Below, one piece after another: positions 1 to 8,148 of a stretch of DNA of 64,000 nt (the stretch's first letter is position 1; every line of letters begins with the position of its first letter). Origin of the DNA: Martinezella lusitana (GTDB taxonomy: Bacteria; Pseudomonadota; Alphaproteobacteria; Rhizobiales; Rhizobiaceae). The notes beneath the pieces were generated by a model, which searched no databases, had not been told where the DNA came from, and saw only the letters and a program-made list of their open reading frames with translations. Both the position numbers and the translations under genes were made by a program. The stretch spans positions 310,001-374,000 of the forward strand of contig NZ_JACHBG010000002.1 in NCBI RefSeq assembly GCF_014207095.1, written 5' to 3'.

Positions 1-795
1 CGGACGAGCGCCGCTGAGCAGGCTTGCGGTGATTTCCGCTGCGGGATTGGCAAAGACGGTCCAGACTGACCCCTCCTCGACGATCCGGCCGGCATCGATG
101 ACGGCCACGCGGTCGGCGATCGAGCGGATCACCTCCATCTCGTGGGTGATGAGCAGGATCGTCAGGCCAAGCTTGCGGTTGATATCCTTCAGAAGAGTCA
201 GGATGGCCCGGGTCGTTTCCGGGTCGAGCGCCGATGTTGCCTCGTCCGATAGAAGAATGGCAGGCCGGGCGGCAAGAGCGCGCGCGATGCCGACACGCTG
301 CTTCTGTCCGCCTGACAGCGCCGATGGGTAGGCTTTCGCCTTGTCGGCGAGACCAACGAGATCAAGCAGCTCGCGGGCGCGCTGCAATCGTTCCGCCTTG
401 CCGATACCCTCGATCTTCAGCGGCAGCGCGATATTTTCCTCGACGGTGCGTGAAGACAGCAGGTTGAAATGCTGGAAGACCATGCCGATCCGGCGTCGCA
501 GTGGCTGCAGTTCCTTCTCCGACAAACGCGCGATATCGCGGCCCTCGATGTGGATTTCGCCGCTATCGGCACGTTCCAGACCGTTCAGGCAACGGATCAG
601 CGTCGATTTGCCGGCGCCACTGCGGCCGATGATGCCGACGATCTCGCCACGGCGCGCAGTCAGCGAAATGCCGTCGAGCGCGGGCGTCGTGCCGAACCGG
701 CGGCGGACGTCTACGAGACGGACGATCTCTTCGCCCGACGATCGCTCGGGCGGCGCCTGTCCATCGATTGACGTGGCGGGGGTGAAGGAATTCAT
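1..795 (-). CDS. metN: Methionine ABC transporter ATP-binding protein MetN (partial, 3' end outside window)
   Basis: This is the cytoplasmic ATPase of a D/L-methionine importer. The 265 visible codons carry a full nucleotide-binding fold: Walker [10 protein letters not shown] at about 57-65, the ABC signature LSGGQ at about 160-164, Walker B ILLSDEA at about 180-186, and the switch His in LLITHEM near 218. The reading frame starts at an ATG at 795 and is still open at base 1, so the C-terminal regulatory domain and the permease gene metI must lie to the left. It follows metQ on the same strand with a 128-base gap, giving metQ-metN order. The family assignment rests on close resemblance to MetN and on the neighbouring MetQ. 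Confidence 0.93.
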   Translation of the reverse strand, partial: MNSFTPATSIDGQAPPERSSGEEIVRLVDVRRRFGTTPALDGISLTARRGEIVGIIGRSGAGKSTLIRCLNGLERADSGEIHIEGRDIARLSEKELQPLRRRIGMVFQHFNLLSSRTVEENIALPLKIEGIGKAERLQRARELLDLVGLADKAKAYPSALSGGQKQRVGIARALAARPAILLSDEATSALDPETTRAILTLLKDINRKLGLTILLITHEMEVIRSIADRVAVIDAGRIVEEGSVWTVFANPAAEITASLLSGARP

Positions 796-923
796 GTCTG
801 TTTCCCGATCTTCTTATTGCGTTCGGCGCGGGTGATGCTGCGCTGTAAACGCCAAAGGCGGCCTGGGCAATATATGCCCGGACCGCCCAGCCGCTTAGCG
901 CTGTCCCCCGCGCCGTCCGGTTA

Positions 924-1772
924 TCAGTAGGCGCTCTGGCCCGTACCCTTGTAGACCTTGTCGAACTCGGCCTTCACAATATCATTCTGATAGGCGGCCA
1001 CCAAGGTCTTCACCCACGGTGCGCTCTCGTCGCTCTGGCGAACGGCGATGAAATTGCGGTAGGGGTTGCCGTCGATCTGTTCCTGGGCGATGCGGTCCTT
1101 CGGCGAGAGCCCGGCCTTCAGCGCCCAGTCGGTGTTGACGACAGCCGCGTCGAGGTCGTCGATCGAACGGCCGACGATACCGGCGTCCAGTTCCTTGATC
1201 TCAACGTTCTTCGGATTTTCCGCAACATCGGCGGCGGTGGCGAGGATGTTCTTGGGATCCTTGAGCTTGATGACGCCTTCATGCTGCAGAACGAGCAGTG
1301 CGCGGCCTTCATTCGACGGATCGTTCGGTACGCCGATGACGGCGCCCTTCGGCAGCTCGGCTACGGTCTTGTACTTCTTTGTGTAGAGGCCGATCGGCCA
1401 GATGCCGGTATAGCCGGCAACCACGATGTGGTAACCATGCTGCTTGACCTGGTTGTCGAGGTACGGCTTGTGCTGGAAGGCGTTGGCATCGATCTCGCCG
1501 CGCTCCAGTGCTTCGTTCGGCTGGGTATAGTCGTTGAAGACGACCGGCTCGACCTTCAGACCCTTCTTTGCGGCTTCGGCCACAACTGCGCGCCAGACGT
1601 CTTCGTCCTCGCCGCTCATGATGCCGACCTTGATCGTCTTGTCTGCCGCAACGGACTTGGTGGCGGTGGCCGTCAAGCCGAAGGCGGCGACAGCTGAGGC
1701 GAGGATGACAGCAAGGCCGGCGCGGCGGGAAAGGCGCAGCACGTCGAAACCTCTAGAAAGCTTATCAGTCAT
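924..1772 (-). CDS. metQ: Methionine ABC transporter substrate-binding protein MetQ
   Basis: Periplasmic binding component that delivers methionine to MetNI. The 282-residue product has a cleavable N-terminal signal (basic stretch, hydrophobic core about residues 18-36, likely cut after SVAA near 43), followed by a NlpA/MetQ domain with typical segments such as KVGIMSGEDEDVW, NAFQHKPYLD and GVPNDPSNEGRALL. No lipobox Cys is visible, so it is probably soluble rather than a lipoprotein. I chose the ATG at 1772, which begins just before the signal peptide; an upstream in-frame extension to 1877 has no signal-like features. It is first in the operon with metN. I did not recognise a riboswitch in the 211 bases upstream. 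Confidence 0.93.
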   Translation of the reverse strand: MTDKLSRGFDVLRLSRRAGLAVILASAVAAFGLTATATKSVAADKTIKVGIMSGEDEDVWRAVVAEAAKKGLKVEPVVFNDYTQPNEALERGEIDANAFQHKPYLDNQVKQHGYHIVVAGYTGIWPIGLYTKKYKTVAELPKGAVIGVPNDPSNEGRALLVLQHEGVIKLKDPKNILATAADVAENPKNVEIKELDAGIVGRSIDDLDAAVVNTDWALKAGLSPKDRIAQEQIDGNPYRNFIAVRQSDESAPWVKTLVAAYQNDIVKAEFDKVYKGTGQSAY

Positions 1773-1983
1773 GGGAAATCCTGTTCCAGATGATCGAGAT
1801 CGTTGTCTCGTTGACGGCCAGATCATTTCAGACGCGTGTTCATGCTGCGAAGCAGGATCATGCGTTGTGCGCTGCACTTCTGAAAAACTCTTTCAGAATG
1901 GGATGGAGGCGGGAATTAATTTTCTACAAATATTATGGGTTATTTATACAGCAAATTGGGTGGTTGCCTAGAAATTATGCAGA

Positions 1984-2481
1984 TCAACGGTGGATCGGAT
2001 CTATCCAGAGAACCTCTTCCGGCTTTTCCACCGGCTCGATGTCGAGATTGACGACGACAGGCTCCTGCCCGGAGCGCACCAGCACACATTCCAAAGTCTC
2101 GTCGCGGCTGGCATTGATTTCCTGATGCGGCACGAATGGCGGCACGAAAATAAAGTCTCCGGGGCCTGCTTCGGCGACGAATTCCAGATTCTCGCCCCAG
2201 CGCATCCGCGCCTTACCCTTGACGACGTAGATGATGCTTTCAAGGTCGCCATGATGGTGGGCGCCGGTCTTGGCGTTGGCGTGGATCGTGACCGTTCCCG
2301 CCCAGATCTTTTCGGCGCCGGCGCGGGCATTGTTGATGGCGGTTGCACGGTTCATCCCGGGCGTCTGCGCCGTATTCGGGTCGAGTGCATTGCCGGGGAT
2401 GATTTTGATGCCATGTTCGCGCCAGTCGATCGGTTGATGGTCGTGGCTGTGTTCATGTCCGTGTTCATGATCGCCGCACAT
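1984..2481 (-). CDS. His-rich cupin-domain protein
   Basis: A 165-residue single-domain cupin. Residues 1-20 form a His-rich leader (DHEHGHEHSHDH), which may bind metal. The cupin core follows, with motif 1 as GAHHHGDLESIIYVVKG and motif 2 around GDFIFVPPFVPHQEIN, so three or more His and one Glu are available as metal ligands. The start at 2481 is supported by an AAAGGAAG ribosome site seven to eight bases upstream; an in-frame extension to 2559 lacks one. The substrate is unknown: small cupins of this kind are annotated anywhere from isomerases to dioxygenases. It stands alone, divergent from the hypothetical gene at 2820. Confidence 0.8.
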   Translation of the reverse strand: MCGDHEHGHEHSHDHQPIDWREHGIKIIPGNALDPNTAQTPGMNRATAINNARAGAEKIWAGTVTIHANAKTGAHHHGDLESIIYVVKGKARMRWGENLEFVAEAGPGDFIFVPPFVPHQEINASRDETLECVLVRSGQEPVVVNLDIEPVEKPEEVLWIDPIHR

Positions 2482-2819
2482 GGTCTTCCTTTCACCGTTT
2501 TGGAAGGGATTCGCATGCCTTCCGGCTACCAGACGCGATTTCAGTCTACGCGAAGCCATTCAAAAATAAAGGGAAATTCAGAAAATTATTAATTAGGCTT
2601 TTCAAGTCGAGATTAATCTATAGACTTGATCAAGTTAAATGACTGGTGGGAACATTTCGTGTGGTTCCCGCGTTGCACCAGTTAGAAGATGGTTTGCCGC
2701 GCCGCTTGCCCCACTGATTGCGTTTGGGGCGCGCCAAACTGAAGAAGCAGCGCCTGGGTCTCCGAGGAGATCGTTTAGTTTCATACATGCGCCGGACTTC
2801 CAATTGAAAGGAGACAGAC
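2482..2819. other. Divergent intergenic region (338 bases)
   Basis: This gap separates the cupin gene (minus) from the small gene at 2820 (plus) and must hold both promoters. It is AT-rich around 2570-2645 and contains a cluster of ACTTGA/TCAAGT half-sites, listed separately. The right half (2650-2810) shows no convincing coding sequence; short open frames there have no ribosome site except the one for the gene at 2820. Confidence 0.5.
2602..2635. promoter_or_regulatory. Palindromic half-site cluster, candidate operator
   Basis: TCAAGTC at 2602-2608 is the inverted partner of GACTTGA at 2623-2629, and ACTTGATCAAGT at 2624-2635 is a perfect 12-base palindrome. Three spaced half-sites between two divergent genes suggest a repressor or activator site. 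The binding protein is not identifiable from this window. Confidence 0.35.
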
Positions 2820-3209
2820 ATGTCGAATGCCTTGCCGCCCCTTCATGAGGGTCATGCCCCCATTACTCTGCAGCAGCTGTTCCGCGAGGCGCTCTATGCC
2901 TTTGAGGAATGGGACAGCGAAGTCACCGAACCGATCGTGACGTTCGAGGGGCGCATTGTCCCCATCAGCGTCGTCTTCGAAGCCATGCGCGAATGCACCG
3001 ACATCGTGCCCAACAATATCGTCTCGGCCGTGACCGAGCGACTGACCAAGCCGTGGGAAGGAGAGGGTCCGCTCGATACGATGACCTTCTCGACGGCTGC
3101 GCGCGTCATGGGCGTTCTGGTTCGCAAGAGGTTGCTGGCCGTGAACAACGGTATCAATGTCGCAGCCATTGCCGCAGAGGTTCAGGCTACCGAAAAGTCT
3201 GACCGCTAA
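2820..3209 (+). CDS. Conserved-looking hypothetical protein (129 aa)
   Basis: I do not recognise the family. The product is a soluble 129-residue protein with no signal peptide and no membrane segment. It is mildly acidic in the first half (EALYAFEEWDSEVTEP) and has a helical second half (TAARVMGVLVRKRLLAVNNG). The reading frame is well supported: AAAGGAG lies eight to ten bases before the ATG, codon use matches neighbouring genes, and a strong intrinsic terminator follows 21 bases after the stop. It appears to be a single-gene transcription unit. Confidence 0.7.
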   Translation: MSNALPPLHEGHAPITLQQLFREALYAFEEWDSEVTEPIVTFEGRIVPISVVFEAMRECTDIVPNNIVSAVTERLTKPWEGEGPLDTMTFSTAARVMGVLVRKRLLAVNNGINVAAIAAEVQATEKSDR

Positions 3210-3230
3210 AAGCGTCAACATTACTGATAG

Positions 3231-3264
3231 AAGGCCCGTCGGCGCCCGCCTGCGGGCCTTTTTG
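3231..3264 (+). terminator. Rho-independent terminator
   Basis: AAGGCCCG (3231-3238) pairs perfectly with CGGGCCTT (3253-3260) across a 14-base loop, followed by a run of T. It ends the transcript of the 129-residue gene. Confidence 0.85.
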
Positions 3265-3266
3265 CT

Positions 3267-3683
3267 TTATTTGCGGTGGCCGACCTCGAATTCCGGATCG
3301 ACGGGGATCTGCATCGACGTCACGAGATGGTTGGTTTGGCCCGCGAGGCCGATAACGGCAAGCAGATCGGCATGCTGTGCATCCGTCATGCCCTTGGCTC
3401 TGGCGGCAGCCGTGTGAGAATGGATGCAATAGGTGCAGCCATTGGCGGTCGAGACCGCAATGTAGATCATCTCGCGCACCAGCGGATCGAGCGGGCCGTC
3501 CGCCATCATGACCGCTTTCAAGCCTTCCCAGGTGCGCTTGAGCAGAACCGGATCGTTGGCGAGGCCGCGCCAGAAATTATTGATGAAATCAGACTTTCTG
3601 ACCGCGCGGATGTCATCGAACACCGCCTTCACCGCCGGGATTGCTTCCACCTGAGCATCGTCGAGCAATTTGACCGTCGCCAT
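3267..3683 (-). CDS. Carboxymuconolactone decarboxylase / AhpD-family protein
   Basis: A 138-residue CMD-fold protein. The AhpD-type redox motif is intact as CTYCIHSH (about residues 86-93): two Cys separated by two residues with a His three after the second Cys. That arrangement is known from alkylhydroperoxidase AhpD, so a thiol peroxidase or thiol-disulfide role is likelier than lactone decarboxylation. The start at 3683 follows AAGGAGG nine bases upstream; a longer frame to 3797 has no such site. It is divergent from the CoA-transferase gene at 3913 and has no operon partner. The physiological substrate is unknown. Confidence 0.82.
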   Translation of the reverse strand: MATVKLLDDAQVEAIPAVKAVFDDIRAVRKSDFINNFWRGLANDPVLLKRTWEGLKAVMMADGPLDPLVREMIYIAVSTANGCTYCIHSHTAAARAKGMTDAQHADLLAVIGLAGQTNHLVTSMQIPVDPEFEVGHRK

Positions 3684-3786
3684 TCTCTGCCTCCTTATCG
3701 AGAACCTTATTTTGCTGGAACATAGCGCATTTTCCGGTGACGTAGGCCGGATGGCCGGTAAATATCCTCCGTATTTCCATTTGCAA

Positions 3787-3814
3787 AAATAATCCATATG
3801 TGAAAATATTATTT
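3787..3814. promoter_or_regulatory. Inverted repeat in divergent promoter region
   Basis: AAATAAT (3787-3793) is the inverted partner of ATTATTT (3808-3814) with a 14-base spacer, in the AT-rich centre of the gap between the AhpD-type gene and the CoA-transferase gene. It could be an operator for either; it is weak because AT-rich repeats arise easily by chance. Confidence 0.25.
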
Positions 3815-3912
3815 ACATAAGAAGATTGAGGTTGACGCGAAAATCGCACGACGGTGATGGTCGGGCGGAGAAGCGCGTTTGCCGGAGCGAAATGAAGAGG
3901 GCGGAAGTATCG

Positions 3913-5073
3913 ATGGCGCTGAAGAAGGACCTGCCGCTGGCCGGGCTTGTTATCGTCGACATGAGCCAGTTTCTGTCCGGCCCATATTGCACTCTGCGGC
4001 TAATGGATCTCGGCGCGAGGGTCATCAAGATCGAGCGGCCTGCCGGCGGCGATCTCTCGCGCGGCCTTTATCTCAGCGACCATGAGAGCGGCGATTCGAC
4101 CATCTTCCATGCGATCAACCGCTCCAAGGAGAGCCTGACGATCGACCTGAAGAACGAGCGCGACATGCGCGCGCTGCGCAAGCTCGTCTCCAAAGCCGAC
4201 GTCCTCGTGCAGAATTTCCGCCCCGGCGTGATCGAACGGCTGGGTCTGGATTATGAAACCGCACGCAAGCTCAATCCGCGCCTCGTCTATTGCTCGATCA
4301 GCGGTTATGGCGAAGAAGGGCCATGGGTGGCGCGGCCAGGGCAGGATCTCCTGGCGCAGTCGCGATCCGGTGTCATGTGGCTGAACGGCGACGAGGGGCA
4401 GGGCCCAGTGCCCTTCGGTCTTGCGATCGGCGATATGCTGGCGGGTGCGGCTGCGGCCCAGGGCATTCTTGCAGCATTGGTGCGTCGCGGCGTGACGGGC
4501 AAGGGCGGATTGGTGGAGACCAGCCTGCTCGAGGCTCTGGTCGATCTGCAGGTCGAGGTGCTGAGCGTCCACATGAACAGCAGCAACAAGCTGCCCGAGC
4601 GCTCCCATGTCCGCAGTGCCCATGCCTATCTTTCCGCCCCCTATGGCGTCTATCCCGCGGCCGACGGCTATCTCGCCATTGCCATGACACCGCTTTCCAG
4701 GCTTGCCGATCTGCTCGGCATGGACGAACTCGCGCCCTATCGCGATGATCCAAAAAGCTGGTTTACCGCGCGCGACGAGATCAAGGCGCTGATCGCGGCG
4801 CGCATTGCGACTGGCAATGTCGACGATTGGCTTGGGATCCTGGAGCCTGCCGACATCTGGTGCGCCCGCGTGCTGAACTGGCCGGAGCTGCTGGGCAGCG
4901 AGGGCTTCCACGTTCTCGACATGTTGCAGACGGTTGGGCGCGATGATGGCGTCAGCCTGCACACCACCCGCTCGCCTATCCGCATCGATGGGCATCGGCC
5001 GAAATTCGAGCGTGCGGCTCCGCACGTCGGCGAGCATAATGCGGCACTCTGGGAGGAGTTCGACCTCGGTTAA
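3913..5073 (+). CDS. CaiB/BaiF family III CoA-transferase
   Basis: This enzyme moves CoA from an acyl-CoA donor to a carboxylic acid. The 386-residue product has the family N-terminus (LAGLVIVDMSQFLSGPYCT), the segment NPRLVYCSISGYGEEGP, and the catalytic Asp in the FGLAIGDMLAG context, equivalent to the Asp that forms the aspartyl anhydride in formyl-CoA transferase. The chosen start is the ATG at 3913; an ATG at 3892 (adding MKRAEVS) has an equally plausible GGAG site. It precedes the enolase-superfamily gene by 40 bases and is probably co-transcribed, so the donor or acceptor may be a sugar-acid-derived compound. The exact substrate is not readable from the sequence. Confidence 0.85.
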   Translation: MALKKDLPLAGLVIVDMSQFLSGPYCTLRLMDLGARVIKIERPAGGDLSRGLYLSDHESGDSTIFHAINRSKESLTIDLKNERDMRALRKLVSKADVLVQNFRPGVIERLGLDYETARKLNPRLVYCSISGYGEEGPWVARPGQDLLAQSRSGVMWLNGDEGQGPVPFGLAIGDMLAGAAAAQGILAALVRRGVTGKGGLVETSLLEALVDLQVEVLSVHMNSSNKLPERSHVRSAHAYLSAPYGVYPAADGYLAIAMTPLSRLADLLGMDELAPYRDDPKSWFTARDEIKALIAARIATGNVDDWLGILEPADIWCARVLNWPELLGSEGFHVLDMLQTVGRDDGVSLHTTRSPIRIDGHRPKFERAAPHVGEHNAALWEEFDLG

Positions 5074-5113
5074 GGGGTCGAGAGGTCGCGATGGATTCAG
5101 AAGGAGTTTTCCA

Positions 5114-6391
5114 ATGACGCGCATCACCAATCTTCGCGTTTTCGATTTGCGCTTCCCGACATCGCAGAGCCTCGACGGTTCGGATGCGATGAATCCGGAC
5201 CCCGATTATTCGGCAGCCTATGTCATTCTCGAGACCGATAGACCGGGCCTTGCCGGCCATGGCCTGACTTTCACAATCGGCCGCGGCAACGACATCTGCT
5301 GCATGGCGATCGAGGCGATGCGGCATCTGGTCGTCGGAACGGAGCTTGCGACTGTTCTAGAAAACCCCGGCAAATACTGGCGGCATCTGACCAGCGACAG
5401 CCAGCTGCGCTGGATCGGTCCGGAAAAGGGCGCGATGCATCTGGCAACAGGCGCCGTCGTCAATGCGGTCTGGGATCTGCTCGCCAAGGAAGCCGGCAAG
5501 CCGGTCTGGCGCCTCGTCGCGGAGATGGACCCCGAGCAGATCGCCGATATCGTCGACTATCGCTATCTGACCGACGTGCTGACCCGCGACGAAGCCGTCG
5601 CCATCCTGAAGAAAGCCGAAGCCGGCAAGGCCGAGCACATCGCCACGCTCGAGTGCGAGGGCTATGCCTGCTACACGACCTCGGCCGGCTGGCTCGGCTA
5701 TGATGATGCCAAGCTGCGTCGCCTCTGCCAGGAAGCCATCGATGCCGGCTTCAACCATGTGAAGATGAAGGTCGGCCGTGATCTCGAAGACGACATTCGC
5801 CGCCTGACGATCGCCCGCGAGGTGATCGGCCCCGACCGCTATCTCATGATCGACGCCAATCAGGTCTGGGAAGTCAATCAGGCGATCGATTGGGTACAGA
5901 AGCTTGCCTTCGCAAAGCCGTTCTTCATCGAAGAGCCGACAAGCCCGGATGATGTCGCGGGACACCGCAAGATCCGCCAGGCCATCGGTCCGGTGAAAGT
6001 CGCCACGGGCGAGATGTGCCAGAACCGCATCATGTTCAAGCAGTTCATTGCCGAGGGTGCGATCGACATCGTGCAGATCGATTCCTGCCGCATGGGCGGT
6101 CTCAACGAGGTGCTGGCGGTGCTGCTGATCGCCGCGAAGTATGGATTGCCGGTCTGGCCGCATGCCGGTGGCGTCGGTCTGTGCGAATATGTGCAGCATC
6201 TGTCGATGATCGATTACATCGCCGTTTCAGGCACCAAGGATGGCCGAGTGATCGAATATGTCGATCACCTGCACGAGCATTTCATCGACCCCTGCATCAT
6301 CCGCGACGCCGCCTATATGCCGCCGAGCCTGCCGGGCTTCTCGATCGAGATGAAGCCGGAATCGATCGCGGAATATACGTTCAAGGGTTGA
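5114..6391 (+). CDS. Enolase-superfamily dehydratase, L-fuconate dehydratase-like
   Basis: A 425-residue mandelate racemase/muconate lactonizing-type enzyme that abstracts the proton alpha to a carboxylate and eliminates water. The catalytic Lys lies in HVKMKVGRD, the metal ligands in LMIDANQVW, FFIEEPTSPDD and ATGEMCQNR, and the catalytic His in VWPHAGGVGLCEY. The segment CYTTSAGWLGYDD and the overall length match L-fuconate dehydratase, which converts L-fuconate to 2-keto-3-deoxy-L-fuconate. The ATG at 5114 has AAGGAG eight bases upstream. No fucose dehydrogenase, lactonase or keto-deoxy-fuconate enzyme is nearby, so a different six-carbon or five-carbon sugar acid is possible. An intrinsic terminator ends the unit. 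Confidence 0.85.
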   Translation: MTRITNLRVFDLRFPTSQSLDGSDAMNPDPDYSAAYVILETDRPGLAGHGLTFTIGRGNDICCMAIEAMRHLVVGTELATVLENPGKYWRHLTSDSQLRWIGPEKGAMHLATGAVVNAVWDLLAKEAGKPVWRLVAEMDPEQIADIVDYRYLTDVLTRDEAVAILKKAEAGKAEHIATLECEGYACYTTSAGWLGYDDAKLRRLCQEAIDAGFNHVKMKVGRDLEDDIRRLTIAREVIGPDRYLMIDANQVWEVNQAIDWVQKLAFAKPFFIEEPTSPDDVAGHRKIRQAIGPVKVATGEMCQNRIMFKQFIAEGAIDIVQIDSCRMGGLNEVLAVLLIAAKYGLPVWPHAGGVGLCEYVQHLSMIDYIAVSGTKDGRVIEYVDHLHEHFIDPCIIRDAAYMPPSLPGFSIEMKPESIAEYTFKG

Positions 6392-6415
6392 GCCCCAGCC
6401 GAGTCTGCCAAAGCA

Positions 6416-6442
6416 AAAGCCCGCCAGATGGCGGGCTTTTTT
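6416..6442 (+). terminator. Rho-independent terminator
   Basis: AAAGCCCGCC (6416-6425) and GGCGGGCTTT (6430-6439) form a ten-pair stem with a four-base loop, followed by T residues. It lies between two convergent genes and may serve both, since the arms begin with A on the opposite strand. Confidence 0.88.
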
Positions 6443-6466
6443 GTCTTTCTGCTCAAGAGGTCGGTT

Positions 6467-8020
6467 TCAGGCGGACTTGTTGAGCCATGCCTGAATGACC
6501 GGCGCATCGGCATCGTCAAACTCGTGACCGGCCAGCACCGTTGCAAGCTCGACCTTTGCGCCGTCATCATGCAGGCGTTCGGCGAGTGGGTGAGCGTATG
6601 GCCCGTACAAATCCTTCTCACCGGCGACCACCAGCACGTCGGCATTCGACATATCCGCAGCTGGCGGATTTTCGAGCACCGCCATGGAGCGTAGGAGCAC
6701 CGCGCGGCGGATGAGGTGCGGGTGCAGCGACAGCATGGCGTTCAACAGGTTGGCGCCATTCGAATAGCCGATATAGACGATGCGCTCCGGATCGAGTCCG
6801 TAGGCATGGATGGCGCCATCGATAAAGGCGGCAAAAGCCTCGGCCTCGCTGGCGATATCGGCCTGATCGAAGGACATCGGCCCATTGCGACGGAACCAGC
6901 GCGGGGCACCTTCCTCAAGCGCGCGGCCGCGCACGGTGAGCAAGGTCGCATTGGGGTCGATCTTGTGGCCGAGCGGCAGCATCGTCGTTTCATTGGCGCC
7001 GGAACCATGCAGCAGGACGAAGACGTTGCCGTTCGGCTGCTCGGGCGTGAAGAAGCGATGGACGAAGGGCAGGTCGCGATAGATCACGCGCGGTTCGCCG
7101 GGCATGGAGAACTGCGGCAGGATCACGTTGAGTTCGGCCAAAAGCTTCGGACTGTCGCCGGGGGCAAAGAGGCGTGTGCCAAGCGTCGCCTCGTCCTCAT
7201 CGATCAACATGCCCGGTGCATCCGTCGCGAGTTCGAACAGGATACGGCCCGGTTCGCGCACGTAGAGCGAGCGGAAGTACTTGCGGTCATGCATCGCGGT
7301 TGGCCAAGAATTGACCGCTTGCAGCGCGGTGCGGACCGACTGCAATTCGGCATCGTCTTCGGCGCGAAAGGCGACGTGATCGACCGTGCCGGTACCCGGC
7401 GCGCTTGCCCAGAAGCCGCGTGCGTCCCTGATGTCGAGGATATCCCCAGGCTCCGAGACGAGACGGCTGATCGCGCCACTCGTGGCGAGTGGCTTGTAAT
7501 CGAAGTGGTCGATCAGGATGGCCTGCGTTTCCTCGGGCGTTTCGCTGAACAGCGTTGCGCCGCGAATGCGGCGGATCGCGTGTTCCTGCGGAATATTCTC
7601 GCTCGTCCACGGAGCCGTTGCCTGCAGAGCATTGGTCCCCACAAGCTTGACGATGACACCATCCGGATCCTTCAACCGCAGGACCGGCTCGCCGAATTCA
7701 TCCGACGGGCCCTCCGGCTTGAGACCGGCGCTCAAGGCGCGCGTCAGCCAGAAGCCGATGCTCGCGGGATCGATTGCCAGCGAGATTTCGCCGATCTGAC
7801 CGACGCCGGCGCGACCGGGCGAGCCGTCTTCCCAGACGAGAAAAGTGATCAGCGAGCCGGGCGAACCGGTGGCGTCACCGTAAAGGAGATGAAGCTGTGT
7901 GGCATCCTCGAAGCCGCCGGTGCGTTTGACGAGGCGCAGGCCAAGGAAGCCGACGTAGAAATCGACATTTGACTGAACCTTGCGGGTGATCAGCGTGATG
8001 TGATGGATGCCGGTGACCAT
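6467..8020 (-). CDS. Fused ring-cleaving dioxygenase (VOC, MhqO-like) and alpha/beta hydrolase (MhqD-like)
   Basis: This 517-residue protein joins two activities. Residues 1-310 form a two-module vicinal-oxygen-chelate dioxygenase; metal ligands are expected at His in GIHHITL, His in TVDHVAF and Glu in ILFELAT. Residues about 325-517 form a carboxylesterase/phospholipase-type alpha/beta hydrolase with VLLHGSGANE, nucleophile motif GYSNGA, Asp in VVAGEKDLYGP and His in LAGHEFDDADA. In Bacillus the separate proteins MhqO and MhqD respond to hydroquinone and quinone stress. A fusion suggests cleavage of a hydroquinone-type substrate followed by hydrolysis of the product. The start is the ATG at 8020, GGAGC upstream. 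It is a single-gene unit next to an MFS exporter on the same strand. Confidence 0.85.
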   Translation of the reverse strand: MVTGIHHITLITRKVQSNVDFYVGFLGLRLVKRTGGFEDATQLHLLYGDATGSPGSLITFLVWEDGSPGRAGVGQIGEISLAIDPASIGFWLTRALSAGLKPEGPSDEFGEPVLRLKDPDGVIVKLVGTNALQATAPWTSENIPQEHAIRRIRGATLFSETPEETQAILIDHFDYKPLATSGAISRLVSEPGDILDIRDARGFWASAPGTGTVDHVAFRAEDDAELQSVRTALQAVNSWPTAMHDRKYFRSLYVREPGRILFELATDAPGMLIDEDEATLGTRLFAPGDSPKLLAELNVILPQFSMPGEPRVIYRDLPFVHRFFTPEQPNGNVFVLLHGSGANETTMLPLGHKIDPNATLLTVRGRALEEGAPRWFRRNGPMSFDQADIASEAEAFAAFIDGAIHAYGLDPERIVYIGYSNGANLLNAMLSLHPHLIRRAVLLRSMAVLENPPAADMSNADVLVVAGEKDLYGPYAHPLAERLHDDGAKVELATVLAGHEFDDADAPVIQAWLNKSA

Positions 8021-8148
8021 GGGATGCTCCAGACTGAGATTTCGTTCTGATCGCTATTTAGGGCGCGGCTATTGTTCAATGCAATGCACCGCCCGTGAAG
8101 GCACTGTTCACAAAAGGCGCTATTGCTTGAATTTGCCGCCGGCGAGCC

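Noticed and set aside
1773..1983. SAM-type riboswitch upstream of metQ
   Set aside because: I looked for the conserved pairing and loop segments of SAM-II and SAM-I elements and could not build one. A covariance search would settle it.
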